DNA from: Lycorma delicatula
Lineage: Eukaryota > Arthropoda > Insecta > Hemiptera > Fulgoridae
Assembly: GCF_047948215.1 (NCBI RefSeq)
Contig: NC_134460.1
Coordinates: 122,959,324-123,023,323 of the forward strand
DNA length: 64,000 nucleotides
Direction of reading: 5' to 3'
Part shown: positions 45,605-57,570 of the stretch, piece by piece
Layout of the letters: the number at the start of each line of letters is the position of its first letter
Position numbering within the stretch: position 1 is the stretch's first letter
Translations under genes and position numbers: made by a program
Notes under the pieces: model-generated
What the model was told of the DNA's origin: nothing
Database searches by the model: none
Seen by the model: only the letters and a program-made list of their open reading frames with translations

Positions 45605-45745
45605 GCTTCCTGTGGGGGCTGCTTGTAAGGCTAGAATGGTGAGGTGATGCCAGCACTTCGTGCGAGGTGAGACCAATCATCACCAACTGGTAATAAACAG
45701 GTTGCCGCTGGGGCGCTGCTTTGGGAAGTGCAATGGGTCTTCTAA
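45605..45745. other. Unassigned GC-richer island
   Basis: About 140 bases clearly richer in G and C than the surroundings, with an open minus-strand frame ('DIRRPIALPKAAPQRQPVYY...'). No domain recognised and no splice signals I trust. Could be a transposon fragment. Confidence 0.35.
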
Positions 45746-45840
45746 TATCTTTACAAACAATCGTTAAATTTTCCAAATTCAAAAAGGGTATTTGTTAGTA
45801 GATTCAAAGTTAACTTTTAGATGCATTAGATACACTCTTG

Positions 45841-46122
45841 ACCCACCGGGTTGGTCTAGTGGTGAACGCGTCTTCGCAAATCAGCTGGTTTCGAAGTCGT
45901 AAATTCCAACGTTCGAATCCTAGTAAAGGCAGTTAATTTTATACGGATTTGAATACTAGATTGTGGATACCGGTGTTCTTTGGTGGTTGGGTTTTAATTA
46001 ACCACACATCTCAGGAATAGTCAACCTAAGACCATTTAAGACTTCATTTAATTCACACCTCATTCATCTTCTGAAGTAATACCTTACGATGGTTCCGGAA
46101 GCTACACAGAAAAGAGAGAGAG
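45841..46122 (+). mobile_element. SINE-1, full length, tail variant i
   Basis: CACCGGGTTGGTCTAGTGGT at the head, a perfect B box CGTTCGAATCC (45,911-45,921), then GATTTGAATACTAGATTGTG, TTCTTTGGTGGTTGGGTTTT, and a tail with CATTCATCTTCTGAAG and a GA-rich end. No clear target duplication. Confidence 0.88.
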
Positions 46123-46867
46123 GGAAATTAGGGTTATTCGGATATGTTGTTATATGCAACCAATGTTCCGATTTTCATTTATTAATGTGACGTGTATATT
46201 TTCAATATGTTAATGACATTAATAAATCTGCATGTGTTCTTGAAATATTTTTTGCCTGAAAAGGCGTATGAATGTATTCCACCGTAACAACTCTAATATT
46301 ATTTACAAAATTGTCACCCGCAAGCTCTTTAATTATCCTGTATTAGTAATTATTCTATATTAAAGAGCAAAGTTTATCAGCAATGTTTTTTTTGGCAGTC
46401 GTATTTTTTTAATTTTTAATATTTATTTGTTGTTGATAAATAATATTTTCATAAACAACTCTTAGTCGTCAAAATTATCATTTTGTAAAATTTTATACTG
46501 GCTTGAAATTTAATTCATAATTTTTTCTTCTGAACAAATATTTATTTAGGCGAACAGAATTTACAAAGACTGTCAAAAGGTTAACGTTACTATCTTCCTC
46601 TAATTTATTGATCTGTGCGGGAAGAATACCTCCCAACTCTTAAAATAAAGTTCTAGAAATTTGTATACCTTGTTATTTTTTCCACGTGCTGACATGAAAA
46701 TAATTAATTAATTTCATTATTATTTATTTATAATGATATGGTATCTGAGTTAAAATATTTTCCAGTCTTTATCATTGAAGTAGATGATCATTTTTTTAAA
46801 TGATTTTAAATATATATACTGTACGCTACAGTAAAAAAAAAGATTGTCATATAATTTTTTTCCCTAG
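46123..46867. other. AT-rich DNA
   Basis: No supported feature. Confidence 0.5.
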
Positions 46868-47570
46868 TTTTTACTTCCTTCGAAGTAAAGGAAGTACTGT
46901 GATCGCGAAAAATTTCGGTTTTCAGATTTCAACGGAAACATACATTTTGACCATCCTTGAATCCGTTTTGACTAGTTCGCTGTGACGTCCGTATGTACGT
47001 ATATATGTATGTATTTGGGTATGTATCTCGTATAACTCAAAAAAGATTACCCGTAGGATGTTGACATTTTTGATTTAGGACTGTTGTTACATATAGTTGT
47101 GCACCTCCCTTTTTGATCGCAATCGATTGAACAAAAATGTTAGAAAAGTCCAAAATCCAAAAAATTTGGATTTTTCTTAACTGCAGTAATAAACCCTAAC
47201 CGAGGTCTTTTCAATGATATGTCACATAAGTGGTACTTATTTTCATTGGTTCCAGAATTAATTCAGGTAAAATTTTAATTAATGAAATATTTGGATCAAG
47301 GGGAAGGCACATCAGTTCGAATCAGACTTCATCTCCTTTTTTCTTAACTTTTTTTTAAATTTAAATATATTGATTAATTAATGATTATTAAACACCGATT
47401 GTAAACAAATTTTTACGATAAATAACAGTAAAAAAAATGAAAAAAGTAAAAAAATCAGATGTTATTAATGATGTAAAATTTTATGTACTTTTCATTTATA
47501 AGAAGTGTGTATATATAATTTAATAGGTGTACAAGGAAGACGTCGTGTGGTGCCTACATCAGATTTTTTA
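46868..47570 (+). mobile_element. R700 repeat, copy e
   Basis: Full-length direct copy: TTTACTTCCTTCGAAGTAAAG at the start, CAACGGAAACATACATTTTG, the GTATGTACGTATATATGTAT palindromic stretch, ATCGCAATCGATTGAACAAA, and the end GTACAAGGAAGACGTCGTGT / GGTGCCTACATCAG. Confidence 0.87.
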
Positions 47571-48345
47571 TATATTACTACTAAACTTTAGCCAATAACT
47601 GAGTATTAATTAATTTGTATAGATTTCCATTAGTTTAGCAACAAGCTGTTTAAAAATATTATTTTTTTACTTTTATCTTTGATCCGAAAAAAATATATTA
47701 AAAAAAATGAAAAAAAATTATGGTTTAAAAATAATTTATATGTATTAAGGGTGGTAACAATAAATTTTCAATATTATTACTATTAAACAATAATTAATTC
47801 CAGTTTTAGTACTGGAGAAGTGTTACGTATTACTGTTATTATTATCTAACAAATTTAGGGAAAATTCAGAGAAATTATTTGTAATTTTTGTAACTGGAAA
47901 TTAAATGGTATGTGATTTCCCAGTACAATACACTTTAGATAAACGCGAAGAACAAAATTTATACGACTTCTTTATATGAGTAAATTATCAAAAAACCAAT
48001 CCTGCAATATACCCCTATATGCTAGACTGAGAATATGGTAAACAATACGTTTTTCTTTTATGTGTCAAAATTAAACAAATAATTTATATTTTGTTTTTTA
48101 TTTCTATTAAAAAAAACAAAAAAAAAACACCATTAAGTATATTGAAATGATATTCAGCAGTGAATCTCTAAACAATTTTGTTACCAGCTATCAGGAACGA
48201 CTTTGCCGAATTAAATCAACGATGAATATAGATTTTTAACACAGCCTATCAAAAAATTGTATAATGCCTAATGATATCGCCACATAAGCATGAAGATTAT
48301 GCATGGGATATGGAAATGTAATTATATAGCGTATGAAAGATACCA
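47571..48345. other. AT-rich DNA
   Basis: No supported gene. The last ~70 bases probably belong to the tail of the SINE that follows. Confidence 0.5.
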
Positions 48346-48420
48346 TAGCTGACCGGAATTCGAACCCCGGGACCTCTGGATGAAAGGCTGAGGCGCTACC
48401 ACTACGCCACAAAGAATCGG
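48250..48420 (-). mobile_element. SINE-2 head with a different tail
   Basis: The complement of 48,348-48,420 gives TTGTGGCGTAGTGGTAGCG (A box), GCCTTTCATCCAGAGG (anticodon-like arm) and GGTTCGAATTCCGG (B box), closely matching the 26.2 kb head. The 3' part (complement of CATAAGCATGAAGATTATGC and the ATGGGATATGGAAATG block) differs from the 26.2 kb tail. Confidence 0.75.
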
Positions 48421-48668
48421 CTTAATATAAAAGTATAAATTATAAAAATTACAAGTTTATTTTATCTTTTACATACAAATTTACTATTATTTTTGAAATC
48501 AAGATGTACCAGTAAAACTAACAAACCTGGTTATAAATTAACATGCACTTGAAATTTAACCGTACACGGGTTAATCCTTTCAAAAGAAAATTTAAAAAAT
48601 GTTAAAACATTTAACTAATTCTAACCTAACAATTTCAATCTTTTGAAAGTGTCACACTTTCTCATTTA

Positions 48669-48922
48669 GACACTTTTCAGTCGACTGCAATAAAAAGGGA
48701 GGTGCACAACTAGATGTTACAACAGTCCTAAATCTAAAATTTCAACATTCTACAGCTAATCGTTTTTTAATTATGCGAGATACAGACGTATGTACAGACG
48801 TCACGCTCTAACTAGTCCAAATGGGTTCAAGGATGGTCGAAATGGATATTTCCGTTGAAATCTGAAAACCGAAATTTTTCACGATCACAATATTTACTTT
48901 ACTTCGTACAAGGAAGTAAAAA
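48669..48922 (-). mobile_element. R700 half copy f
   Basis: Only the arm from CACTTTTCAGTCGACTGCAA to TTCGTACAAGGAAGTAAAAA is present; the AT-rich half with the hairpin end is missing. The break lies at the GTCGACTGCAATC position. Confidence 0.85.
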
Positions 48923-50170
48923 TTGTTGTAAAAGTAATAAAGCTAAATAATAACCTTACCTAAAAAATTATTGAAATACATTACATGATAACTATTCTTT
49001 CAGGTTACCTTTTAAACGCTAAATACTCGTATTTGAAATGATCCTGAATCTATCGCATCCAGCTACATCTACAGGTTTTATTTCCTTTCCAACACGCATC
49101 ATTCTCACCGTCCATGATCAGTTGTCACTAACAGAAATTAAAATAATTTAAATTTATTTATTTTAATGTATTTATAATGCATTTCGTAAAATATTTCAAA
49201 ATTCTGAAAATTAATTATGGTTGAAATCATTTTCAAAAATTAAAAATTTTTGATTTCAATTTACGTTTTTATTTGTGATAAATTTTGAAAAATATGACAT
49301 GATAATAGGTTTTATTATTATCATTTCAAACTAAAAAAAATATTTTCAGAAAATGTACCAGGAAACTTTTAATTATATTTCACAAGAAATTTATAACAGG
49401 AATTTCAATTACTTCCTCTATTATTATACAAAATAATAAATGGAAAGTGTTACTAACATGTCAAAAACTACTTACCGAGGTGTATATAAAATATTTCCTG
49501 ACTCAGGGGACCACAAAATATCGGAAGGAGAAAAATCCGCTTACAAAAATATCTCTATTTTTGTAGGGGGGGTGTGGTATACGCACGCGTGTGTATGAAT
49601 ATATGCTAGCCTCTATTTCGTTTAATATCTTGAGAACGGATTGACATAGTAACTTGAAACTCTATAGAATGACTTCTACTTTTGCATATGTGCCAGTGAT
49701 TTGATTAACTTTTTAAAAAATTCCATTGAGAAGGTGGGCAGGATACAATGGAAAAGGTATCGGATCTTGATAAAAATATCCGAAGTGTGAAATACCCTCT
49801 TTTCTGTTTATTATCTTTTACATATCACTAATATTTATAAGAAAAAAATATTTTTGTTAAAAAACTACCTTTCCGTAAAATATTTTAAATCAATACTTAC
49901 GTATTTTTCAAGCAATACTTTGAAAAGCATCGACTGCTTTTGTACTAATCACTACTTTTGTAGTTAATTTAATAAAGCTTATGTTCAGTTAGTAGTTTAT
50001 ATTAATTTTTTGTGATTTAATAAATAATTATTTTCATAAAATACGAATTAGATGTGTTTGCGTCATATTTTGATGAATTTTTCTAAAGGAATAGGTATAA
50101 TACAAAAATTTAATTAATTCCATAACTTCGAACGGCATTAATATGAAATTTGATAGGATAACTTCTAACT
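48923..50170. other. AT-rich DNA
   Basis: Around 49,590-49,800 is a decayed interspersed-repeat-like stretch (ATTTCGTTTAATATCTTGAG, ACGGATTGACATAGTAAC, GGTATCGGATCTTGATAAAA) echoed weakly at 51,050-51,100. No gene supported. Confidence 0.45.
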
Positions 50171-50770
50171 TATACTAGTTCCCCGTCGCAGCGTCGTCCG
50201 TGCTATATAGTTGCTTGCGTTTCCCGTAGCCGTCAATCTTTTTATTTTATGTTGTTTAGTCGAGTAACCGGAGGTAGGAGCAGCCAGTCACACATACAAT
50301 AACGGTGGCAGTGGGTGTGGTGGTTGAGCCACAGCACCGTATACCTTCGCACCCTTAAAAAAATTAGAATTTAAAAAACCCCAAAAATGATTTTTAAATA
50401 TTTATGTGAAGAGTATTTGCAACCCCAACTCTATATATCTCGTTTACTGTAGTCGGGATAGGGGGAATTTACAATCATTGTTTAAAATGATTGTAAATCA
50501 TTCAAACCATCCTATTTCAAGGTTGAATTTTAAAAACTTAAAATTGGTTTATTGATATGAAGATTACACTCACCAAAAATCAGTTCAATCCTTAATCTTT
50601 TTATCAAGAAATTAACAAAGTAACAAATATTTAAAAAAAAAAATCAAAAATCCATCTTAAACCTGGAAATTTGGAATTTCAAAAAAATCTAGAAATTGGT
50701 TTGTAGATATTTATAATCCTTCAGTTCAAACCCAGCTCGAACAGTGGTAGACACTCAACGTTCACAATTC
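50171..50770. repeat. Unclassified dispersed-repeat-like block
   Basis: Starts with a GC-richer stretch (CCCCGTCGCAGCGTCGTCCG, TAACCGGAGGTAGGAGCAGC, GGCAGTGGGTGTGGTGG) and continues into an internally repetitive part: 50,520-50,590 and 50,660-50,740 share TTGAATTT-AAAAA-CT-AAATTGGTTT-T-GATAT and CAGTTCAA. No open frame. The repeat nature is inferred from the internal duplication. Confidence 0.35.
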
Positions 50771-51099
50771 ATTAAAGTTTGTGCTGCAACCGGCAAATCT
50801 CCACTACTATATATATATATATATTTTCCACAAATTTTTCTAGATGAAATATATCTAAAAACCTTCTCAGTTATGCCAAGAAACATGGATAAAAATTTAG
50901 TTGCGGATGATCAAGTAATTTTTTTGTTTATCTCGAACAAATAAAACCCCTCTTTTTTATAAATAGTATAAATTAACCTATTATGCAGCAACCTAAATAT
51001 ATATGGAACAATGATGCCACTAAAATTTTAAAAAAGTCCGAGGAGGGAGGGAGAAATAAAAGGTACGGTATCTTGTTAAAAATGTCAAAGAGAAATATT

Positions 51100-52514
51100 T
51101 TCTCATTATTTATTTATTAATTCTACGGTATGAGTAATATTTGCGAAAAACGTTTTCCGAAAATTATCTCATTCCCTAAACATTTCAATCTGAGTCTGTT
51201 TTTCACTAATCCATTGAAATTTGCTTGTTAATTATCAGCGTAAAATATTATTTATTTATTATTAAATTCTTGATTTAATAAAGAAGTGAAGAGGATAACA
51301 AATTTCATTTATTGCTTACATCTCTGAATTTTGTTAATATAAATCTTGTAACGTGAATTCTAGATTCGAGACATCGGTAACAATAAAATTTCATTAAATG
51401 GGTACATCCCGTTCCAAATTAGATTAATTTACGTAATTTATTAAAGTTATTTTAAAAGTATTGTTTCTTTTTAGACGATGTTGGGATTTCCATGAGTAAA
51501 TTTTAATCTCGTCGTTTGTGCTAAAATTTTTCGAAAATTTGTAAAAATTACGTAAAATACTAAAATTAAGTAAAAAGAACTTCATTAATTAATTATGCGA
51601 ATCAGAATGAATAATTTTTAACTTTTTAACTGATTTAAATTTGAACATAAAAAAATAATATTTACAACGTTTGAAATCATTTTATGTAATTATATATAGT
51701 AGTTTTTGAAGCAATAGTTTGATATAAGACGCAAAATCTTAACTTCAGCACAAAATATCCTAAGATTGGGTTTCATATATACACAGAAAATATATGTATA
51801 CTGATGGTCTTAATAATTTTTAACTTTTTTTTTATGCGGGAAAAACTATATTTTAAGCAATAAGTACTGGTACAAAAGTTTAAAAAAGTTTTTTCCCATT
51901 TTCTTATCTATTTAATATAATATGTTGACATTAATAAAATTTAAGAAGTAAATTAAAAAAAGAATAATATGATATAAAAAAGATATTTCTATTTTTATTA
52001 TCGGTCTGCACAATATACATCTAAAATAATACTTTTTATAAAATATAAGTCTCTTTCTTCAGATATTTATTGAAGAAAAAAATTCTGCTTTTTTCATTAC
52101 GAAAATGGAAAAGTAAATACATTTTTCAAATGGAAACCACTTAAAATCATATTTGAACGTACGTTACTTTTTATTAGTCTAATAAAATTTTCTGATTTTT
52201 ATCATTTAGATTAGGCAACATTACATTACATTACTACTTGATAAATAAAATTATTTAATACTTTATCAAAAACAGTTTATTACGACCTGTTTATATGAAT
52301 ACAAATTTTTATCAAATATATCTTTTTTCGTCTCACAAATTATATATTTATAATGAGTTCTAATTAGAACTCACTGTTACTTATGGTTAACTCATTGTAC
52401 TTATTGTTTACTTATGATTTCTTAATTAAGCAACCATAAATAAACTGCATTAAAAAAAATCACAGAAAAAAATTTCTTCAGAATTAAATTGTGTATAGGT
52501 TTTAATTAAATGTA
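51100..52514. other. AT-rich DNA
   Basis: No supported feature. Confidence 0.5.
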
Positions 52515-52805
52515 TTATGTATTTATTACTCATTAAACAAAGTTATTGTACGTCAAACACAAAAATAAAGCGTTTTATACCCCAATTTATTCGTTTTCAA
52601 CCAGATTTCTTAAAACTTACTGCAGATACTGTTCTGGAACTTATTTTATTCGATTTTTCAGGTGAAAAACCATAGTAATCACTAATTCTGTTTTTAATTA
52701 ACGTCCTAAATATTTCAGTAAGATCTAATTTCATCGGGTTAGCTGAAATCTGAGCGAATTCTTTCACTAGCTGTAACTCGCAAACGAAGCATTTAGGATA
52801 TATGT
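52515..52805 (-). repeat. Family N dispersed repeat, inverted
   Basis: Complement of part 2 (GTATTTATTACTCATTAAAC, ATACTGTTCTGGAACTTATT) and then part 1 in decayed form (GCTGAAATCTGAGCGAATTC, AACTCGCAAACGAAGCATTT). Confidence 0.65.
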
Positions 52806-54779
52806 TGATAGTACTTTTTCAATTATTTTTACGAGTAGAGTAGGTTATGAAAATCCCGGGAGAATTCGTGATACATTTTGAATAACTGTGAAACACCAGC
52901 AAAAAAACTGCAGTTCAATAGCAATTTTCTTAATGCATAACTGGTAATCGTGAAAACATTTCTTTATACAACTAGGCAGAAGAGGTAGGTAATAAATACA
53001 AGAATAAATTTTCTTTAGCTTAGTTCACAAAATAATTTATTAATAAGGGTTTAAACATTTCAATTCGGTTTAATCATTATAAATTATTATCAGCCCCAAA
53101 ACTAAACTTAAAATCAAGGAGAATAACAAGTAATTGTATATTCCTACAATTCTCTAAATGTCCTTAATCCTATCAACTTGTCAGTGGAATCAACTTTGCG
53201 TATACGGAGCTGCTCAGCAAGACGATTTAATAGTCAAGCCTCTTGTCAACTCGTGGCTACGCTCCTGTAATGGAAAGCAATTCCAAAACACCATTTTGTT
53301 CGAGATTGGACAAGAGCTATACGATCAATCTTGTAGATCCCTGCAAAGTTTATAATACACTTAAATTTAGGTTATAATAAATTTAATATAAAGAGGAGTG
53401 ATGAAGTCGCAGTACTGCCCATTTATACCCTATTGTATTTATCCAAACATTTTAATTACCGTCAAATTTTCAATGACGCACTTGAAAAAAAATAAATAAT
53501 ATTTTTTTTCACATATTATAGATCATCAGTTGACAACTTGAGAGGAAAAAAAAAATAAATAAAAAGCTGCTTTTACGCAAAAATTTATTTGCTTTGGAAT
53601 TTCTGTGAAGTCAAAATTTTGAGGAATAGAGAAAATAGGTGGGATAAGCTAAAATTAAATCTCAAGAAAAAAAGAGATGTATTGGGCCATCAATCGTCAC
53701 AGAATATGTCAGTTCCACTGTCATACCTCAATTATCACAATTGGTTTCGATTACCGTCAAGGATCTAAATATTTTTCATATATTACTTTATTTTACTCTT
53801 AAAAAATCATTTTTAAATTATGTCTGTGATCACAAAAAATCTCGTGAAACAAATCTTACTTCTTTAATCTTATGTCAAAACTTTAAATAAAGATAAAAGT
53901 TTTATAAGGCTACACATTGCTCAATATTTATTCAGAAATGAATTTTCTACAGTAACGCTAATAAAACGAGTTCCTTGATTACGTAATTCTTGTTAATACA
54001 GTGACTCGTTTTTTAAACTTTAATTTTACGACTTTTTTTACAGTTTCTAAATATTGTTGGATTACGGATGATTACTTTGGTTTTCTATACTTATAACTCA
54101 AATATTATTTAATTATGTTTCAATCCTTCTTTCAGTTTGCTTTACCCAAATTGCAATAAATGTTTAAATATATTAAATTTTATAATGTATAATTACTTTT
54201 CTTATTTTTATTATTATCATCTTTTTTTTACGTTTCTAAATTTATTTCATGTTTTGAATGTATATTTATTTTAATTCGCAAGCATATAAATATACATGCT
54301 TGTTTAACAACCAAAATATTTATCTAATTTTAAAATTTTATTTATTTTAAAACGATTTTGATCATTTTTTATTCACGAGTTTATTTTAATAACGGTTTAA
54401 CTTAGTAGCTTTTTCTTAAAATAAATTGATAAAATATTTGTATCATAATTGCCTACTTAGCTCTACTTTTTAGAAAATTAATTTTTTCAGATAAAACAGG
54501 TATTTAAATTTATTTATTAAAAAAAAGTATTTAAACAAATACAAACATCACATATGGTAATATTTAATTAGGATCTATTAAATGCCACTGCGCTGAATAT
54601 ATTCGGTATATTAAATGTTTCATTAAATTACATGCACGAAATATCTCAATTAAGTGGAAACCTCATAGTTACCTAATACATATGTTTGCTTTTATTTTTT
54701 ACTAGTGGACCCAGCAGTACTTTGCTATTGCTAAATTTGAGTGTATGAATTAAATAGATTTTGTATTATATTTGGTATA
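52806..54779. other. AT-rich DNA with one isolated open island
   Basis: 53,158-53,355 is GC-richer than its surroundings and open on both strands (plus: 'WNQLCVYGAAQQDDLIVKPL...'). No family recognised. The remainder is AT-rich and featureless. Confidence 0.4.
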
Positions 54780-54898
54780 TGTAATCTACTTCGTTCAATT
54801 CGTTGTGTTGTTTCTTCCTCTGTTTCATTTCTTCTCTATTCTCTCATACTCTTGGCTCGAATTGTGTGTCGACCAATATTTTGTCGTTTTGGACTCAT
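54780..54898 (-). pseudogene. Remnant starting MSPKRQNIGR (possibly Helitron-type ORF)
   Basis: Minus strand from ATG at 54,898: 'MSPKRQNIGRHTIRAKSMRE', a stop, then 'RRNETEEETTQRIERSR'. A basic start followed by repeated R/E/T/Q-rich segments resembles the N-terminal region of insect Helitron replicase/helicase proteins as I remember them. The match is short, so the assignment is tentative. Confidence 0.35.
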
Positions 54899-55126
54899 TG
54901 TTATTTTAAAAAATTACAAAACTTTTACCTTCTATATATATATTAATATTATTATTTAGGTTTTTTACATTTTTGTAACTTACAAAAACAATGAAATGGA
55001 CAATATTACGAAAACAATGAATTGTACAATATTAATATTCTATTCATTTTCTTTCTTTCTTCTCATGACATCTGGAATTTTTAACCCAGTTCAAATCTCA
55101 CCAATCTCACTATTATATAAATCATA
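54899..55126. other. AT-rich spacer
   Basis: Repeated GAAATGGACAATATTA / GAATTGTACAATATTAATA motif around 54,990-55,040. Confidence 0.4.
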
Positions 55127-55810
55127 AAAAAAACTGATGTGAACACCACATGACTTCCTTGAACGCCTATTAAATTACATATACACATTTTTAAAAGTAC
55201 ATAAAAGTTTATTTCACTAATAACTTATGATTTTTTCGTATTTTTTTCTTATTGTTATTAAATTATTATTTATTGTAAATATTTTTACAATCATAGGTAA
55301 ATGATTATTAATAAATAAATATATTTAAGTTAAAAGAAAAAAAAAGTTAAAAAAAAGGAATTGAAGTCGGATTTGAACCGATCTGCCTTATCCTTCTAAG
55401 TCCAAAATTTCATTAATTAAACTTTTATTGGGCTATAACTCTGGAAATAATGAAAATAAGTACCACTTATAATATATCGTTCATAAACTCACAATGACGG
55501 CTTATTACTGCACTTAAGAAAAAATCCAAAATTTAAATATTTTTGGGCTTTTTTGAAAACGTTTGGTTCAGTCGACTGCAATCAAAACAGGAAGTACACA
55601 ACTGCATGTTACAACAGTACTAAATCCAAAATTACAACATTCTACGGCTAATAGTTTTTGAGTTATGCGAGAACATACTTACTGACGTCACGTCTAAACT
55701 AGTAAAAATGGATTCAGGAATGGTCAAAATGAATATTTCCGTTTAAATCTGAAAACCAAAATTTTTCGCGATTACAATACTTCCTTGTACTCGTACAAGG
55801 AAGTAAAAAA
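55127..55810 (-). mobile_element. R700 repeat, copy g
   Basis: Full-length inverted copy: hairpin end CTGATGTGAACACCACATGA at 55,133, GGGCTATAACTCTGGAAATA, ACAACTGCATGTTACAACAG, TTGTACTCGTACAAGGAAGT end. It lies between two similar MSPKRQN-like remnants. Confidence 0.87.
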
Positions 55811-55869
55811 ACTTATAAATAAATAAATTAAAACTTTTTTTTACTAACTTTAATGTCGTAAATATCAAG

Positions 55870-55979
55870 AGATGTCGTCTATATCGATTGTCGTTTTCTA
55901 TATTGATCGTTGTTTTTGTCAAATCGATTTTCTCAGACAGTTATTATGTGACCAACATTTTGTCGTTTTGGAAGGATTA
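55870..55979 (-). pseudogene. Second 'PKRQN' remnant
   Basis: The minus strand reads 'ILPKRQNVGHIITV', then diverges. Nucleotide similarity to 54,870-54,898 (ATTTTGTCGTTTTGGA) supports a common origin, same orientation, about 1.08 kb apart. Confidence 0.35.
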
Positions 55980-57004
55980 TTATTTAAACATATAAACTAA
56001 TAACATGTAAAAACTCCCGGGATAAATAATAATAAATTGTAAAATTTATTATTATTTGTAACTTACTTCAGCAAAGTAAGTTAAGTAGTTTTTGAGTTAT
56101 TAGGGCACACAAAAAAATAAAAATTGACTTTTATTTATACAGATTCTATAGGTTAAAAAACTTTTAAAATTATTATTTTAAAAAATCTCCTAATTAACAG
56201 TGATGTAAAATTATGTAAAAACAACAAAAAAAACATTAAGAGTTACTATAGAGTAGATCAGGTTAAAATAAAGTTAATTTAGAATGTACATATTTGTTTG
56301 TTTATGTGTGTGGGGCTTGCGCATATGTGTGTTGTATTTTTTAATCAGTCGATTTAAAAATCAGTCAATCAGTGACTGATCAGTGATTTTTTAATCAGTC
56401 AATAAAGAATTGAGTGGCAATTGATTAGTGACAAGGCAAATCAATCTGCAGCAATCATAAATAATTGTATTTGATTTTAATTTTACTTGTACTTTTATGA
56501 AATTTAATTGAAAAATTCATTTAAATACAGTGCTTTATTAATACACTTAATATAAAAATTCAGTTATAAGGAATGAATGCACAAAACCTTTTACTCTAAG
56601 CAGTTCAGTGCAGACTACTAGTACCTAGATAGTTAAAGAAACATTATCAAAGTGATGATTAGAAATGCTTTTTAATATACTTAATTCTCTTTTTTGTTAT
56701 ACTGTTTTATTTCCCATCAGATTCCCAAGTAACGAAACTATAAGTAAATCGTATAAAGTAACAATGACGAGAAAAAGAGGCATCCAGTGATACCTCCGAA
56801 AACAGCAGTACAATAAAAGTTTGAACGAAGAATAATAAAATAAAAAGTACAATGAATAATAAAATGAAACTAATAATCCACACAAAGCATACATAAATTA
56901 AAAAAATAATGAAACAGAGCAAAATGGATAAATGACCAACATTACAGTTAAATTTTTAATAAAAGAAAGAAAGTACAATATTCACTGAATAACCGTCTAA
57001 AGAT
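55980..57004. other. AT-rich DNA
   Basis: A run of repeated AATCAGT/CAGTCAAT units at 56,343-56,405 is the only structured part. No gene supported. Confidence 0.5.
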
Positions 57005-57570
57005 CCAGTATATGCAACATTTTCAATCGTTACACATCCTCCGCTGTTATCTAATAGGTTAACAGCCAGATGGTTTTCATGGGTGTTAAGCTAAAGTATG
57101 TAACACTTGAGTTTAACCGTTGAATTTCTTCAGGAATAGATAGATTCCCTATGTAATCATGGATCTCCTTGTTCTTCGCAAATCATGGCGCCTCCGATAT
57201 GTTTCTCAGTACTTTGTTCTGGAACCTTTAAATTATATTAATAACTTACCGTACCGCAAAGTTGTATCCCGTCGGCCCATATTGACTTTAAAAACGCCTT
57301 ATAAAATAACAGTTTGTTATTTAGTGCCATCACGGACTTTCTTTCTAGTAACCAGTTCAACAGCCTAAGTTTGATATTTAATTGCTTTCTCTTTCCTCTC
57401 ACGTGATTTTTTCATGTTAGGCGGCGGTCCAAATGATGTCCTAGGGGTATCGTACGTTGTCGGATTGAGGGATGTAAACCTCATCTAGACAGACTCCCCT
57501 CCTCATCGCAAACGTCACACGAAAATAAATCTTAGTAATAAATTAGTAGCATTTAGTTTAAAAAGTTTTG
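57005..57570 (-). pseudogene. Jockey-clade LINE reverse transcriptase fossil (RT C-terminal part)
   Basis: Minus strand. About 57,440-57,510 reads 'TFAMRRGVCLDEV' and 'IPQSDNVRY', then after a one-base slip 'GHHLDRRLT' (family KYLGLHLDRRLTW). 57,250-57,405 is one uninterrupted frame: 'HVRGKRKQLNIKLRLLNWLL', 'ERKSVMALNNKLLFYKAFLK', 'SIWADGIQLCGT', the classic Jockey thumb region (family form LYWLLGRKSxLSLENKLLLYKxILKPIWTYGIQLWG). It continues in broken frames as 'NKVLRNISEAP', 'EIHDYIGNLSIPEEIQRLNS' and 'NLLDNSG' to about 57,030. The catalytic palm (YADD) is not seen. Not functional. Confidence 0.85.

Noticed and set aside
48348..48420. Functional tRNA gene on the minus strand
   Set aside because: Same reason as the 26.2 kb head; no closing acceptor stem.
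49058..49120. Short minus-strand frame with several cysteines
   Set aside because: Only about 21 codons, with no consistent splice phase; chance is the better explanation.
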